64,000 nucleotides of DNA from Micromonospora echinofusca (GTDB taxonomy: Bacteria; Actinomycetota; Actinomycetes; Mycobacteriales; Micromonosporaceae): contig NZ_LT607733.1 in the NCBI RefSeq assembly GCF_900091445.1, positions 2,930,501 to 2,994,500 on the forward strand. The letters are read 5' to 3'. Below, piece by piece: positions 8,037 through 16,698 of the stretch (position 1 is its first letter; the number at the start of each line of letters is the position of its first letter). The notes below the pieces were generated by a model. That model was not told the origin of the DNA and did no database searches. It saw only the letters and a list, made by a program, of their open reading frames with translations. Made by a program: the position numbers and the translations under genes.

Positions 8037-8704
8037 GCGGACGCCTCGGCGTCGGTGGCCGGCGCGAGGTGCGACAGGGCGGCGAGGACCTCGGTGTTGT
8101 GCCGGTACGCCACGAGCACCTCGGCCCGCAGCGCGGCCCGTCCCGCCTCGCCGAGCGGGAGGTCGTCCAGCCTGGCCCGGTAGGCGTCCTTGTACACCTT
8201 CGGACTCGGGATCCGGTCGAACCGGTAGAACGCCGCCCCGGCGTCCCCGGTCAGCCCGTAGTGCCGGGCGAGCGAGCGTCCGATGTGTAGGCCGCCGGAG
8301 AGGTCGCCGAGGTAGCGGGTGTAGTGGTGGGCGATGAACCGCTCCGGTGCGCCGGCCCGCAGCGCGGCGAGGCGAGCGGCGTAGGCGACCGTCGCCGGGG
8401 TCGGCTCGATCCGCCGGCGCCAGCCGGGCCCGAGCAGGAACTCCAGGTCCGCGGCGAGGGCGGGCAGCCGGGTCAGCGCGTCGTCGACGAACGGGCCGGC
8501 GAGCGGGTCGTGGCGCATCGCCTCGGCGGCGCCCTCCAGCGCCTCGTAGATCACGTGGTGCTGCATCACGAGCGCGGCGTAGGCGTCGCGGTCCAGGTCG
8601 CCCGCGACCAGGGCGGAGACGTACCGCTGGGACTCCGCGCCCTGGTGGGCCTCCTTGCTGGCGGCCCGCAGTTCGGCCGAGAACGGGGTGCTGGTCGGGC
8701 TCAA
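8033..8704 (-). CDS. Biliverdin-producing heme oxygenase
   Basis: A 223-residue protein with heme oxygenase motifs. SKEAHQGAE near the N terminus carries the likely proximal His ligand, and HHYTRYLGDLSGG is the distal-helix Gly motif that contacts the heme. Known reaction: O2-dependent opening of heme to biliverdin, Fe2+ and CO, in the cytoplasm, freeing iron. The best start is TTG at 8704, with GGAGGAG just upstream; the frame stays open further but without family sequence. The gene is followed by the coupled DUF2470 gene. Length fits HmuO-type bacterial enzymes. Confidence 0.85.
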   Translation of the reverse strand: MSPTSTPFSAELRAASKEAHQGAESQRYVSALVAGDLDRDAYAALVMQHHVIYEALEGAAEAMRHDPLAGPFVDDALTRLPALAADLEFLLGPGWRRRIEPTPATVAYAARLAALRAGAPERFIAHHYTRYLGDLSGGLHIGRSLARHYGLTGDAGAAFYRFDRIPSPKVYKDAYRARLDDLPLGEAGRAALRAEVLVAYRHNTEVLAALSHLAPATDAEASA

Positions 8705-8804
8705 CTCTCCTCCAGGGTGACGCAAGCCGGACCGCTCGCCGCCGTCGGGAACGATCAACGGTAGCGGGGTGCGGGGTCCGGCACGACCTCGCGTCCCGGC
8801 GGGC

Positions 8805-9467
8805 TCAGGTCGGCGGGGGAGCGGTGCCCCGGTAGATCGCCGCCAGCCAGACGTCACGCAGGACGTCGACGACGTCGGCCTCGGCCACCGCCGGCCCGTC
8901 GCCGGCGAACGTGGCGTACCAGACGCGCTCGTTCATGGAGTTGAGTGCGATGGCGAGGTCGCGGGCGGGTATGCCGTCGGGGGCCGCCCCGCGCCGCCGC
9001 TCGGCCTCGATCGCGGTCTCGATGGCGTGCACCCAGCGTGCCAGCACGGCGGCCCAGAGCCGGCGCACCTCGGCGTTGGTGCCGCGTACCTGCGCGCAGG
9101 CCAGCACCACCGCCCGGTGCGCGCCGAACGTCTCGTGGAAGCGGTGGATCAGCTCCCGCCAGCGTGCCCGGGGATCCTCGGCCAGCCGCTCCAGCACGTC
9201 GCCGGCGGCGGCGTCGGCCTCCTCGGTGACCCGGTCCAGCAGCGTGAGCAGCACCGCGTCCTTGGACGGGAAGTAGAAGTAGAAGGTGGGCCGGGAGATG
9301 CCCGCGCCGCGCGCCAGGTCGTCGATGGAGATGTCGGCGAAGGCCCGCTCCCGCAGCAGCCGCTCGGCGGTGGCCAGGATGGCCGACTCCCGTTCGTCAC
9401 CGGCGGAGCGCGCCGCGCGCCGTCCGCGCCCGGTGGCGCTCCCGGCGGCCGTACGGGCGGGTGTCAT
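8805..9467 (-). CDS. TetR-family repressor, EthR-like, divergent from ethA homologue
   Basis: A 220-residue TetR regulator. The N-terminal helix-turn-helix reads ILATAERLLRERAFADIS, then DDLARGAGISRPTFYFYFPS, a canonical TetR DNA-binding domain. It is divergent from an EthA-type monooxygenase gene, the same arrangement as ethR-ethA of Mycobacterium tuberculosis, where EthR represses ethA. A long palindrome between the two genes (9489-9524) is the obvious operator. The ATG at 9467 was chosen because the Arg-rich tail before the HTH is usual in EthR-like proteins. The inducer is unknown. Confidence 0.85.
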   Translation of the reverse strand: MTPARTAAGSATGRGRRAARSAGDERESAILATAERLLRERAFADISIDDLARGAGISRPTFYFYFPSKDAVLLTLLDRVTEEADAAAGDVLERLAEDPRARWRELIHRFHETFGAHRAVVLACAQVRGTNAEVRRLWAAVLARWVHAIETAIEAERRRGAAPDGIPARDLAIALNSMNERVWYATFAGDGPAVAEADVVDVLRDVWLAAIYRGTAPPPT

Positions 9468-9488
9468 GCCCGGTGACTCTACACCGGA

Positions 9489-9524
9489 TCAACACCCTGT
9501 CGATCCAACTCGACAGGGTGTTGA
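9489..9524. promoter_or_regulatory. TetR/EthR-type operator palindrome
   Basis: Perfect inverted repeat with 15-base arms, TCAACACCCTGTCGA and TCGACAGGGTGTTGA, around a 6-base spacer. It lies in the 112-bp gap between the divergent TetR and monooxygenase genes and covers the -35 element of the latter. That placement fits repression by blocking RNA polymerase. Confidence 0.85.
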
Positions 9525-9550
9525 CGCGCCTCGACGGCCGTGGCTAGTGT
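9521..9550 (+). promoter_or_regulatory. Predicted promoter of the monooxygenase operon
   Basis: TTGACG at 9521-9526 and TAGTGT at 9545-9550, with an 18-bp spacer, form a sigma-70-like promoter 30 bp before the ethA-like ATG. The -35 hexamer overlaps the right arm of the TetR palindrome. Confidence 0.6.
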
Positions 9551-9579
9551 CCGGTGTCACACGGCGGACGGGAGACGAG

Positions 9580-11064
9580 ATGGCCACCGACCACGTCGAC
9601 GTGCTCATCGTCGGGGCCGGCCTGTCCGGCGTCGGCGCCGCCTGTCACCTGCGCCGCCGCTGCCCCGACAAGACGTACGCGGTGCTGGAGTCCCGCGACG
9701 CGATCGGCGGCACCTGGGACCTGTTCCGCTATCCCGGCGTCCGGTCGGACTCCGACATGTTTACCCTCGGCTACTCCTTCAAGCCGTGGACCGACCCGAA
9801 GGCCATCGCCGACGGCGACGCCATCCGCGACTACGTCCGCCGCACCGCCGACGAGTACGGCGTCGCCGACCACATCCGCTTCCGCCACCGCGTGCTGCGG
9901 GCCGACTGGGACAGCGCCAGCGCCCGCTGGACGGTGCACGCCCACCGCGACGACACCGGCGAGACGGTCGTGCTGACCTGCTCCTTCCTGTTCACCTGCG
10001 CGGGCTACTACCGCTACGACGCCGGCTACACCCCTGCGCTGCCGGGCGCCGAGCGTTTCGCCGGGCGGATCGTGCACCCGCAGCACTGGCCCGACGACCT
10101 CGACCACACCGGCAAGCGGGTGGTGGTGATCGGCAGCGGCGCCACCGCCGTGACCCTGGTGCCGGCGATGGCCGAGCGGGCCGCCCACGTCACGATGCTC
10201 CAGCGCTCACCCACGTACGTCCTGGCGTTGCCCTCGCGCGACGTGCTCGCCGACGCGCTGCGGCGCTGGCTGCCGGCGAAGGCCGCGTATCCGGTGGTGC
10301 GGTGGAAGAACGTCCTGCTCTCCACCGCCAACTTCCAGCTCAGCCGGCGCGCGCCCGCCCTGGTCCGGCGGCTGCTGCTGCGCGCCGCCCGGGGCCGGCT
10401 GCCGGCCGGCTACGACGTCGCCCGGCACTTCTCGCCCCGCTACGACCCGTGGGACCAGCGGCTGTGCGTGGTGCCCGACGGCGACCTGTTCGCGGCACTG
10501 GCGCGGGGGCGCGCGTCGGTGGTCACCGACACCATCGAGACGTTCACCGAGCGGGGCGTCCGCCTCGCCTCCGGCGAGGAACTGGCCGCGGACGTCGTGG
10601 TCACGGCCACCGGGCTCAACCTGCTCGCCCTCGGCGGCATGACACTGAGCGTGGACGGCGCGCAGGTGGACCTGCCCGGCACCGTCGCCTACAAGGGCAT
10701 GATGCTCTCCGGGGTGCCGAACTTCGCGATGACCATCGGCTACACCAACGCCTCGTGGACGCTGAAGGCCGACCTGGTCGCCACCTACGTCTGCCGGCTG
10801 CTGCGGCACCTGGACCGCACCGGTCAGCAGGTCGTCACCCCGCTGCCACCCCCCGACGGCGAGCGCGAGCCGATCATCGACCTGACGGCCGGCTACGTGC
10901 TGCGCAGCGTCGACGTCCTGCCCAAGCAGGGCACCCGGGCGCCCTGGCGGCTGCACCAGAACTATCCCCGGGACGTCCTGCTGATGCGGCACGGCCGGCT
11001 CACCGACCCCGGCGTGCGCTTCTCCCGCGCCGGCACACCGCAAAGGAGGACCGTCCGTGCGTAG
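9580..11064 (+). CDS. ethA: EthA/MymA-type FAD-dependent Baeyer-Villiger monooxygenase
   Basis: A 494-residue flavoprotein closely resembling mycobacterial EthA along its length. It has an N-terminal FAD motif VDVLIVGAGLSGVGAACHL, the GGTWDLFRYPGVRSDSDM block, an NADPH-binding VVVIGSGATAVTLVPA and late blocks such as GYTNASWTLKADL. Known family reaction: NADPH/O2-dependent insertion of oxygen next to a ketone, also S-oxidation (EthA activates ethionamide). The ATG at 9580 follows a GGAGA-like site. The SDR start overlaps the 3' end by 8 bases. With the hydrolase that follows, the operon could convert an alcohol to a ketone, the ketone to an ester, and split the ester; that pathway is inference. 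Confidence 0.9.
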   Translation: MATDHVDVLIVGAGLSGVGAACHLRRRCPDKTYAVLESRDAIGGTWDLFRYPGVRSDSDMFTLGYSFKPWTDPKAIADGDAIRDYVRRTADEYGVADHIRFRHRVLRADWDSASARWTVHAHRDDTGETVVLTCSFLFTCAGYYRYDAGYTPALPGAERFAGRIVHPQHWPDDLDHTGKRVVVIGSGATAVTLVPAMAERAAHVTMLQRSPTYVLALPSRDVLADALRRWLPAKAAYPVVRWKNVLLSTANFQLSRRAPALVRRLLLRAARGRLPAGYDVARHFSPRYDPWDQRLCVVPDGDLFAALARGRASVVTDTIETFTERGVRLASGEELAADVVVTATGLNLLALGGMTLSVDGAQVDLPGTVAYKGMMLSGVPNFAMTIGYTNASWTLKADLVATYVCRLLRHLDRTGQQVVTPLPPPDGEREPIIDLTAGYVLRSVDVLPKQGTRAPWRLHQNYPRDVLLMRHGRLTDPGVRFSRAGTPQRRTVRA

Positions 11065-11983
11065 GTTCGTCTTCACCGGCGGCACAGCCGTGGTGACCGG
11101 CGCCGCCAGCGGGATCGGGGAGGCCCTCGCCCACTCGCTCGCCCGCCGGGGCAGCGACCTGGTGCTGCTCGACCGCGACGCCGCCCGGCTCGACGCCGTC
11201 GTCGCGGCCGTGCGCGCCGCGTACCCCGACCGGCAGCTCACCGCCCACGTGGTCGACCTGGCCGACGCCGCCGCGACCGCCCGGGTGGCGGAGGAGATCC
11301 GGCAGCGGCACCCGGTGGTACGGCTGCTGGTCAACAACGCCGGGGTGGCGCTGGGTGGGCGCTTCGACCAGGTGAGCCTGGACGAGTTCAGCTGGGTCGT
11401 CGACGTCAACTTCCGGGCCGTGGTGCAGATGACCCACGCGCTGCTGCCCACCCTGCGGGCCGAGCCGGGCGCGCACCTGGTCAACCTCTCCAGTCTCTTC
11501 GGGATCATCGCCCCGGCGGGGCAGACCGCCTACTCGGCCAGCAAGTTCGCCGTCCGGGGCTTCACCGAGGCGCTGCGCCAGGAACTGGCCGGTGAGGGGA
11601 TCGGGGTGACCTGCGTGCACCCGGGCGGCATCCGCACCCGCATCGCGCAGAACGCCCGTGCGGGCGCCGGCGTGCCCGCCGAGGAGTTCGAGACCGGCCG
11701 CCGGCAGTTCGAGCGGCTGCTGACCATCGACCCCGCCACGGCCGCCGAGGTGATCCTGCGGGGCGTGCACCGCCGCCGGGGCCGGGTGCTGATCGGCTGG
11801 TCGGCGAAACTGCCCGACCTGCTGGCCCGGGTGGCGCCGGTGTCGTACCAGCGGGTCCTCGCCTTCGGGCTGAACCGGATCGCGGGCGAGTCCACCCGCC
11901 GGCTCACCACCGGGCGACCCGCCCCGGCGCAGCGGCAGGCCGAGGCGACCCCGGCGGCCGACCCGGCCGGGGAGCCGGCGTGA
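11057..11983 (+). CDS. Short-chain dehydrogenase/reductase of the monooxygenase operon
   Basis: A 308-residue SDR with the cofactor motif TGAASGIG, the LVNNAG motif and the catalytic YSASK, followed by the PGGIRT loop. The C-terminal extension of about 60 residues is longer than a minimal SDR and ends in a low-complexity Ala/Pro tail. GTG at 11057 lies inside the end of ethA and has a near-perfect Shine-Dalgarno site (AAAGGAGGA at 11042-11050). The stop overlaps the hydrolase start (GTGA). Likely role: interconversion of an alcohol and the ketone substrate of the neighbouring monooxygenase, similar to SadH in the mycobacterial mymA operon. Confidence 0.85.
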   Translation: MRRFVFTGGTAVVTGAASGIGEALAHSLARRGSDLVLLDRDAARLDAVVAAVRAAYPDRQLTAHVVDLADAAATARVAEEIRQRHPVVRLLVNNAGVALGGRFDQVSLDEFSWVVDVNFRAVVQMTHALLPTLRAEPGAHLVNLSSLFGIIAPAGQTAYSASKFAVRGFTEALRQELAGEGIGVTCVHPGGIRTRIAQNARAGAGVPAEEFETGRRQFERLLTIDPATAAEVILRGVHRRRGRVLIGWSAKLPDLLARVAPVSYQRVLAFGLNRIAGESTRRLTTGRPAPAQRQAEATPAADPAGEPA

Positions 11984-12843
11984 GCGCCCCGGCGGGACGC
12001 CGGCACGTCACCGTGGACGGCCGGCGGGTGTGTCACCGCGTCGACGGCGACGGGCCACCGGTGCTGCTGCTGCACGGCATCGGCCGCACCCTGCGCGACT
12101 TCACCGAGCTGCACGAGCTGCTCGCCGAGCGGTTCCGGGTGCACAGCGTCGACCTGCCCGGCTACGGCGGTTCGTTGCCGATGGCCCGCCCCTGCAACCT
12201 GTCGGCGCTGGGCGAGTTCGCCGCCCGCTACCTCGACGCCGTCGGCGTCGAGAAGCCGGTGCACGTGGTCGGCAACTCCCTCGGCGGCGCGGTCGCCATG
12301 CGCCTCGCGGCGTCCGAGCCGGCCCGGGTCGGCAGCCTGACGCTGGTCAACAGCGCCGGCTTCGGCCGGGAGGTCACCATCGCGCTGCGGCTGCTGGCGC
12401 TGCGCCCGCTGGGCCGGCTGCTGCTGCGCCCCACCCGCTGGGCGGCCCGCCGCGCCGAGCGGTCCCTCTTCCACGACCCGGCGCACGCCACCGCCGAACG
12501 CGTCGCCCACGCCCTGGCGGTCGCCCGCCAGCCGTACGCCGCCCGGGTCATGCTGGAGACGGCACGCGACCTCGGCACCTTCCGGGGCGTGAGCCCGCGG
12601 TGGCGCGAGGAGCTGCTGGCCGAGGTGCAGCGGCTCGACGTGCCCACCCTGGTCGTCTGGGGCGACCGGGACCTGATCCTGCCGGCGACGCACCTCGACG
12701 CCGCCCGGTCCCGGCTGCCGAAGGCCCGCACCCACCTGTTCGCCGACTGCGGTCACATGCCGCAGATCGAGTGCGCGGCCGAGTTCCACCGCCTGCTCGT
12801 CGACTTCTGGGCCGAGGCCGGCGCGGACGCCGCCGGCAGGTGA
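11980..12843 (+). CDS. Alpha/beta hydrolase of the monooxygenase operon
   Basis: A 287-residue alpha/beta-hydrolase with the oxyanion motif LLHGIG, nucleophile motif GNSLGG, acid in VVWGDRDLILP and base in CGHMPQ. There is no signal peptide, so it acts in the cytoplasm. Its GTG start overlaps the SDR stop by four bases. It is well placed to hydrolyse the ester or lactone made by the Baeyer-Villiger monooxygenase two genes upstream. The substrate is not evident from sequence, and meta-cleavage product hydrolases look similar. Confidence 0.85.
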   Translation: MSAPAGRRHVTVDGRRVCHRVDGDGPPVLLLHGIGRTLRDFTELHELLAERFRVHSVDLPGYGGSLPMARPCNLSALGEFAARYLDAVGVEKPVHVVGNSLGGAVAMRLAASEPARVGSLTLVNSAGFGREVTIALRLLALRPLGRLLLRPTRWAARRAERSLFHDPAHATAERVAHALAVARQPYAARVMLETARDLGTFRGVSPRWREELLAEVQRLDVPTLVVWGDRDLILPATHLDAARSRLPKARTHLFADCGHMPQIECAAEFHRLLVDFWAEAGADAAGR

Positions 12844-12873
12844 GCCGGCGGCGGGACGGGGAAGGCGGGCGGG

Positions 12874-13977
12874 GTGCCTGAGCTGACCCTGTTCCTCGGC
12901 GGCGACGTGATGACCGGCCGGGGCGTGGACGCGATCCTGCCCGCGCCCGGTCCGCCCGAGCTGCGCGAACCGGCGGTACGCGACGCCCGCGACTACGTCG
13001 ACCTGGCCCGCGCCGCCAACGGGCCGGTCCCGCGCCCGGCGCCCCCGGCCTGGCCGTGGGGCGAGGCGCTCGACCTGCTCGACGAGGTGCGGCCCGACGC
13101 GCGCGTGGTCAACCTGGAGACCGCGGTGACCGGCCGGGGCGAGCACGCACCGGGCAAGGCGATCCACTACCGGATGCACCCGGGAAACCTCGGCTGCCTC
13201 GCGGCGGCCCGGCTCGACGTCTGCGCCCTGGCCAACAACCACAGCCTCGACTTCGGCACGGTGGGGCTCACCGACACCCTCGACGCGCTCGCCGCCGCCG
13301 GCATCGCCACGGCGGGCGCCGGCCGGGACGCGGCCTCGGCCTGGCGACCCGCCCGGGTGCCCCTCGGCACGGGCGGACGGCTGCTCGTCTGGTCGGTGGC
13401 CGCGCCGTCGAGCGGGGTGCCCCCGCCCTGGGCGGCCACCACCGGGGCGCCTGGGGTGGCGTACCTGCCGGAGGTCTCGGTCGCCTCGGCGGACGCGCTG
13501 GCGGCACGGATCGCCGCCGTGGCCGGGCCCGGGGACCGGGTGCTGGTCTCCGTGCACTGGGGCACCAACTGGGGGTACGACGTGCCGGCCGCGCACGTCG
13601 ACTTCGCCCACCGGCTCGTCGATGCCGGCGTGGACGTGGTGCACGGCCACTCGTCGCACCATCCGCGCCCCGTCGAGGTGTACCGCGAACGGCTGGTCCT
13701 CTACGGCTGCGGCGACCTTCTCGACGACTACGAGGGCATCGGCGGACGGGAGGCGTACCGGCCTTGGCTGCGGCTGCTGTGGCTGCCGACCCTCGACGCG
13801 GCCACCGGTGCGCTGCAGCGACTGCGGGCGGCACCGGTGCGGATGCGCCGGCTGCGGCTGGCGCGGGCCGCGCCCGACGAGGCCCGCTGGCTCGCGGAGC
13901 TGCTCGGCGGCTTCGGCCCGCCGTTCGCGCCCGGGTTCGCTGTCGACGACGGCCTGCTGGCCCTGCGAGCGCGCTGA
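12874..13977 (+). CDS. CapA-family protein (PGA capsule synthesis-like metallophosphatase fold)
   Basis: A 367-residue CapA/PGA_cap-family protein. Conserved metal-site-like blocks appear in order: LFLGGDVMTGRG near the N terminus, VVNLETAVT, CALANNHSLDFG, VHWGTNWGYDV, HGHSSHHPRPVEVY and YGCGDLLDDY. The fold is that of calcineurin-like phosphoesterases. In Bacillus, CapA takes part in poly-gamma-glutamate export, but the role of most actinobacterial members is unknown. No signal peptide is visible. The GTG at 12874 lies 30 bp after the hydrolase stop. Co-transcription with the monooxygenase operon is possible but there is no clear functional link. Confidence 0.8.
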   Translation: MPELTLFLGGDVMTGRGVDAILPAPGPPELREPAVRDARDYVDLARAANGPVPRPAPPAWPWGEALDLLDEVRPDARVVNLETAVTGRGEHAPGKAIHYRMHPGNLGCLAAARLDVCALANNHSLDFGTVGLTDTLDALAAAGIATAGAGRDAASAWRPARVPLGTGGRLLVWSVAAPSSGVPPPWAATTGAPGVAYLPEVSVASADALAARIAAVAGPGDRVLVSVHWGTNWGYDVPAAHVDFAHRLVDAGVDVVHGHSSHHPRPVEVYRERLVLYGCGDLLDDYEGIGGREAYRPWLRLLWLPTLDAATGALQRLRAAPVRMRRLRLARAAPDEARWLAELLGGFGPPFAPGFAVDDGLLALRAR

Positions 13978-13979
13978 CG

Positions 13980-13995
13980 GGTGGCGCACGCCACC
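13980..13995 (+). terminator. Possible terminator after capA-like gene
   Basis: GGTGGC and GCCACC arms with a 4-base loop begin three bases past the CapA-family stop. The stem is short, and the next gene has the same orientation, so termination may be partial. Confidence 0.4.
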
Positions 13996-14046
13996 TCCGG
14001 CGGGGGCGCGGGGGTGCGCCGGCGCGACGGGATCCACGATAGATAC

Positions 14047-14709
14047 ATGACGCATCCCTCCTCGCCGGGCCGGACGGCCACGCCCTCGGCCGCCGAGCGG
14101 GCCTACCGGCACCTCAAGCGCGAGATCCTGGAGCAGATCCACCCGGGCGGCTCGCTGGTCAGCGAGGGGGAGATCGCCGAGGCCACCGGGGTCTCCCGCA
14201 CCCCCGTCCGGGAGGCGCTGCTGCGCCTGGAGGTGGAGGGACTGGTCCGGCTCTATCCGAAGCGGGGCGCGCTGATCCGCCCGGTCTCCGCCCGCGAGAT
14301 CAACGACGTGATCGAGGCGCGGCGGCTGGTCGAGCTGCACGCCGCCGAGCGGGTCTGGCCCCGGCGCGCGGCGCTGCGCGGCGACCTCGCCGCCCGGCTG
14401 GCCGAGATGCGCGCCGCGCACGCCGCCGGCGACCTCGCCGCACTCATGCAGGCCGACCGGGCCTTCCACGCGACCGTGGTGGAGGCGGCCGACAACGAGA
14501 TCCTCGCCGAGCTGTACCAGCGGCTGCGCGACCGGCAGCTGCGGATGGGCGAGGCCAGCTTCCGGCTCTCGCCCGGCTGGGCCGAGACGGCGCTCACCGA
14601 GCACGCCGAGCAGGTCGCGGCGCTCGACTCCGACGACCCCCGGCGGTGGCTCGCCGCCGTCGCCGCGCACATCGACAACGCCGCGGACGTGCTGCGGACC
14701 CTGCGGTGA
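14047..14709 (+). CDS. GntR-family regulator, FadR/FCD subfamily
   Basis: A 220-residue protein with an N-terminal winged helix (AYRHLKREILEQI, SEGEIAEATGVSRTPVREAL) and a C-terminal FCD effector domain with the typical ADRAFHATVVEAADN segment carrying metal/ligand-site Asp and His. The ATG at 14047 gives a tail of normal length before the HTH. The stop overlaps the start of an MFS transporter gene (GTGA), so the regulator and transporter form an operon; it probably controls the transporter in response to a small organic acid or related ligand. The ligand is not predictable. Confidence 0.85.
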   Translation: MTHPSSPGRTATPSAAERAYRHLKREILEQIHPGGSLVSEGEIAEATGVSRTPVREALLRLEVEGLVRLYPKRGALIRPVSAREINDVIEARRLVELHAAERVWPRRAALRGDLAARLAEMRAAHAAGDLAALMQADRAFHATVVEAADNEILAELYQRLRDRQLRMGEASFRLSPGWAETALTEHAEQVAALDSDDPRRWLAAVAAHIDNAADVLRTLR

Positions 14710-16001
14710 GGATGCTGACCGCACCGGTCTCCTCGCGCCGGTCGGCGGGCGGCCTCGTCTGGGGCGTCGCCGTGGCCGCGTACGTGGCCGCCGTGTTCCA
14801 CCGCAGCTCGCTCGGCGTCACCGGCGTCGACGCGACGCACCGCTTCGACGTCAACGCCTCGGCGCTGGCCACCTTCTCCGTCGCCCAGCTCGCCGTGTAC
14901 GCGGCGATGCAGGTACCGGTCGGCGTGCTGCTCGACCGGTTCGGGTCCCGCCGGCTGCTCATCGCAGGCGGCGCCCTCATGGTGGCCGGCCAGCTCTGCT
15001 TCGCCTTCGCCACCGACGTGCCCCTGGCGATCGCCGCCCGCGTGCTGATCGGGCTCGGCGACGCGATGACCTTCATCAGCGTGCTGCGCATCGTGGCGCT
15101 GTGGTTCCCGGGGCGGCGCTACGCGATGATGACCCAGCTCACCGGCACCCTCGGCCAGCTCGGGGCGATCCTTGGCGCCGTACCGCTGGTGGCGCTGCTG
15201 CACTCGGCGGGCTGGACCCCCGCCTTCGTGACCGCCGCGGCGGTCGGGGCGAGCGTGCTGCTGATGATCGTCGTCGCCGTCCGGGACACCCCGGGCGGGC
15301 CGGTCCCGGCCGGCGCGGCGCCCACCCTCGCCGGCGTCCGCCGGGAGCTGGCCGCCGCGTGGGCTGCGCCGGGCACCCGCCTGGGGCTCTGGACGCACTT
15401 CGTCACCCAGTTCTCCGGCGCCGTGTTCGCCCTGCTCTGGGGGTACCCGTTCCTCGTGCAGGGGCAGGGGCTCAGCCCGACCACGGCGGCGTCGCTGCTC
15501 ACCCTGATGACGGCCGCCATGCTGCTGACCGGGCCGGTGGTCGCGCACCTGTGCGCCCGGCACCCGTTCCACCGCTCGGTGCTCGTCTTCGCGACCACCG
15601 GCGCCACCGCCGCGGTCTGGGCCGTCGTGCTCGCCTGGCCGGGACGCGCGCCGGGCTGGCTGCTGGTCGTGCTGGTCCTGGTGCTCGCCGTCAACGGCCC
15701 GGCCTCGCTCATCGGGTTCGACTACGCGCGCAGCTTCAACCCGGTCAACCGGATCGGCAGCGCCACCGGGGTCGTCAACGTCGGCGGCTTCGTCGCCTCG
15801 ATCGTGCTGGTGCTGGCCGTCGGCGTCGTGCTCGACCTGGCCACCCCGGCCGAGCGGGCCACCCCGGACCTGGCCGCCTTCCGGTGGGCCTTCGCCGTGC
15901 AGTACCTCCTCTGGGCACTCGGCGCGGTCCAGGTGCTGCGCTACCGCAACGCCGCCCGCCGCGACCTGGCCGCGCGGACACCCGCCGCGACGCCAAGCTG
16001 A
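14706..16001 (+). CDS. MFS transporter
   Basis: About 431 residues with 12 predicted membrane segments. The loop after the second segment has the MFS-like motif LLDRFGSRRLLIAGG, and RVLIGLGDAMTFISVLRI is a conserved helix. The GTG at 14706 overlaps the GntR stop; an ATG two codons later (14712) is an equally possible start. It is probably a proton-coupled importer or exporter regulated by the adjacent GntR protein. The substrate cannot be assigned; overall it looks like metabolite or organic-acid porters rather than drug exporters. Confidence 0.8.
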   Translation: MRMLTAPVSSRRSAGGLVWGVAVAAYVAAVFHRSSLGVTGVDATHRFDVNASALATFSVAQLAVYAAMQVPVGVLLDRFGSRRLLIAGGALMVAGQLCFAFATDVPLAIAARVLIGLGDAMTFISVLRIVALWFPGRRYAMMTQLTGTLGQLGAILGAVPLVALLHSAGWTPAFVTAAAVGASVLLMIVVAVRDTPGGPVPAGAAPTLAGVRRELAAAWAAPGTRLGLWTHFVTQFSGAVFALLWGYPFLVQGQGLSPTTAASLLTLMTAAMLLTGPVVAHLCARHPFHRSVLVFATTGATAAVWAVVLAWPGRAPGWLLVVLVLVLAVNGPASLIGFDYARSFNPVNRIGSATGVVNVGGFVASIVLVLAVGVVLDLATPAERATPDLAAFRWAFAVQYLLWALGAVQVLRYRNAARRDLAARTPAATPS

Positions 16002-16092
16002 CCCGTCGCACCGGCTGCGGGACGCCGACCGCCCTCCCGGCGTGGGCGCGTGACGCGGCGCGGGCGTGTTCGCCGGTCGCCGGCGCGGGACG

Positions 16093-16512
16093 TCAGCGGC
16101 GCCGGCGGCCGTGGGTGAAATCGTCCAGCACCAGGGTCAGGCCGGCCCCGAGCAGCCAGACGTCCTTGGCCAGGCCGATGCCCTGCTGGGTGGGCCGGAG
16201 CCTGCCCGCCTCGCGCATCCCCGGCGTGCGCAGGTAGAGCTGCACCAGACCCGCGCCGAACGCGGCCAGCCCCAGCCCCGCCAGCGCCGACGGCACGAAC
16301 GGCGCGAGCAGCGCGGCGCCCAGGGCGATCTCGGCCCGCGAGAGCAGCCGGGCGAACCGGTCCGGGTCGAGCCTGCCGAGCTGCGGCACGGCCCCGACGG
16401 CCATTCCGTGCACGCCCTGCGCGGCCTCGCCCTCCAGCGACCGCTTGCCCAACCCCGAGTTGAGGACGAACGCGCCGATGCTGACCCGCAGCGGCAGATG
16501 GCTGACCCTCAT
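16093..16512 (-). CDS. DoxX-family integral membrane protein
   Basis: A 139-residue protein with hydrophobic helices and the DoxX-like pattern: LPLRVSIGAFVLNSGLGK near the N terminus, RAEIALGAALLAPF, then KDVWLLGAGLTLVLDD. DoxX-like proteins are small four-helix membrane proteins; in mycobacteria they act with SseA and SodA in a membrane oxidoreductase complex. The ATG at 16512 has a GGGAG-type ribosome site. A possible stress-sigma promoter lies 38-62 bp upstream. The gene stands alone, convergent with the MFS gene. Confidence 0.7.
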   Translation of the reverse strand: MRVSHLPLRVSIGAFVLNSGLGKRSLEGEAAQGVHGMAVGAVPQLGRLDPDRFARLLSRAEIALGAALLAPFVPSALAGLGLAAFGAGLVQLYLRTPGMREAGRLRPTQQGIGLAKDVWLLGAGLTLVLDDFTHGRRRR

Positions 16513-16549
16513 GGCGCACTCCCGTCCGACTGTCGAACCGTGCCCCCGC

Positions 16550-16574
16550 CTACCCCTCGCCGCCCGCGATAACC
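16550..16574 (-). promoter_or_regulatory. Possible general-stress sigma promoter of doxX-like gene
   Basis: Read on the minus strand, GGTT (16574-16571) is followed after 15 bases by GGGTAG (16555-16550). This resembles the SigB/SigF-type consensus GTTT-N15-17-GGGTA. The same spacing occurs at 30716-30740 and 60918-60942. Confidence 0.4.
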
Positions 16575-16698
16575 GCCCGGCGGCCCCGGTCGTCCGCGAC
16601 GATCGGGGGTAGTTTCGGCCCGAGGGACGTGATCGAGGTGCCGCGTCAGCGCACCGACGGACGGCGGCGCGACGCGTCGGCGTGGAGCAGGAGGAAGC

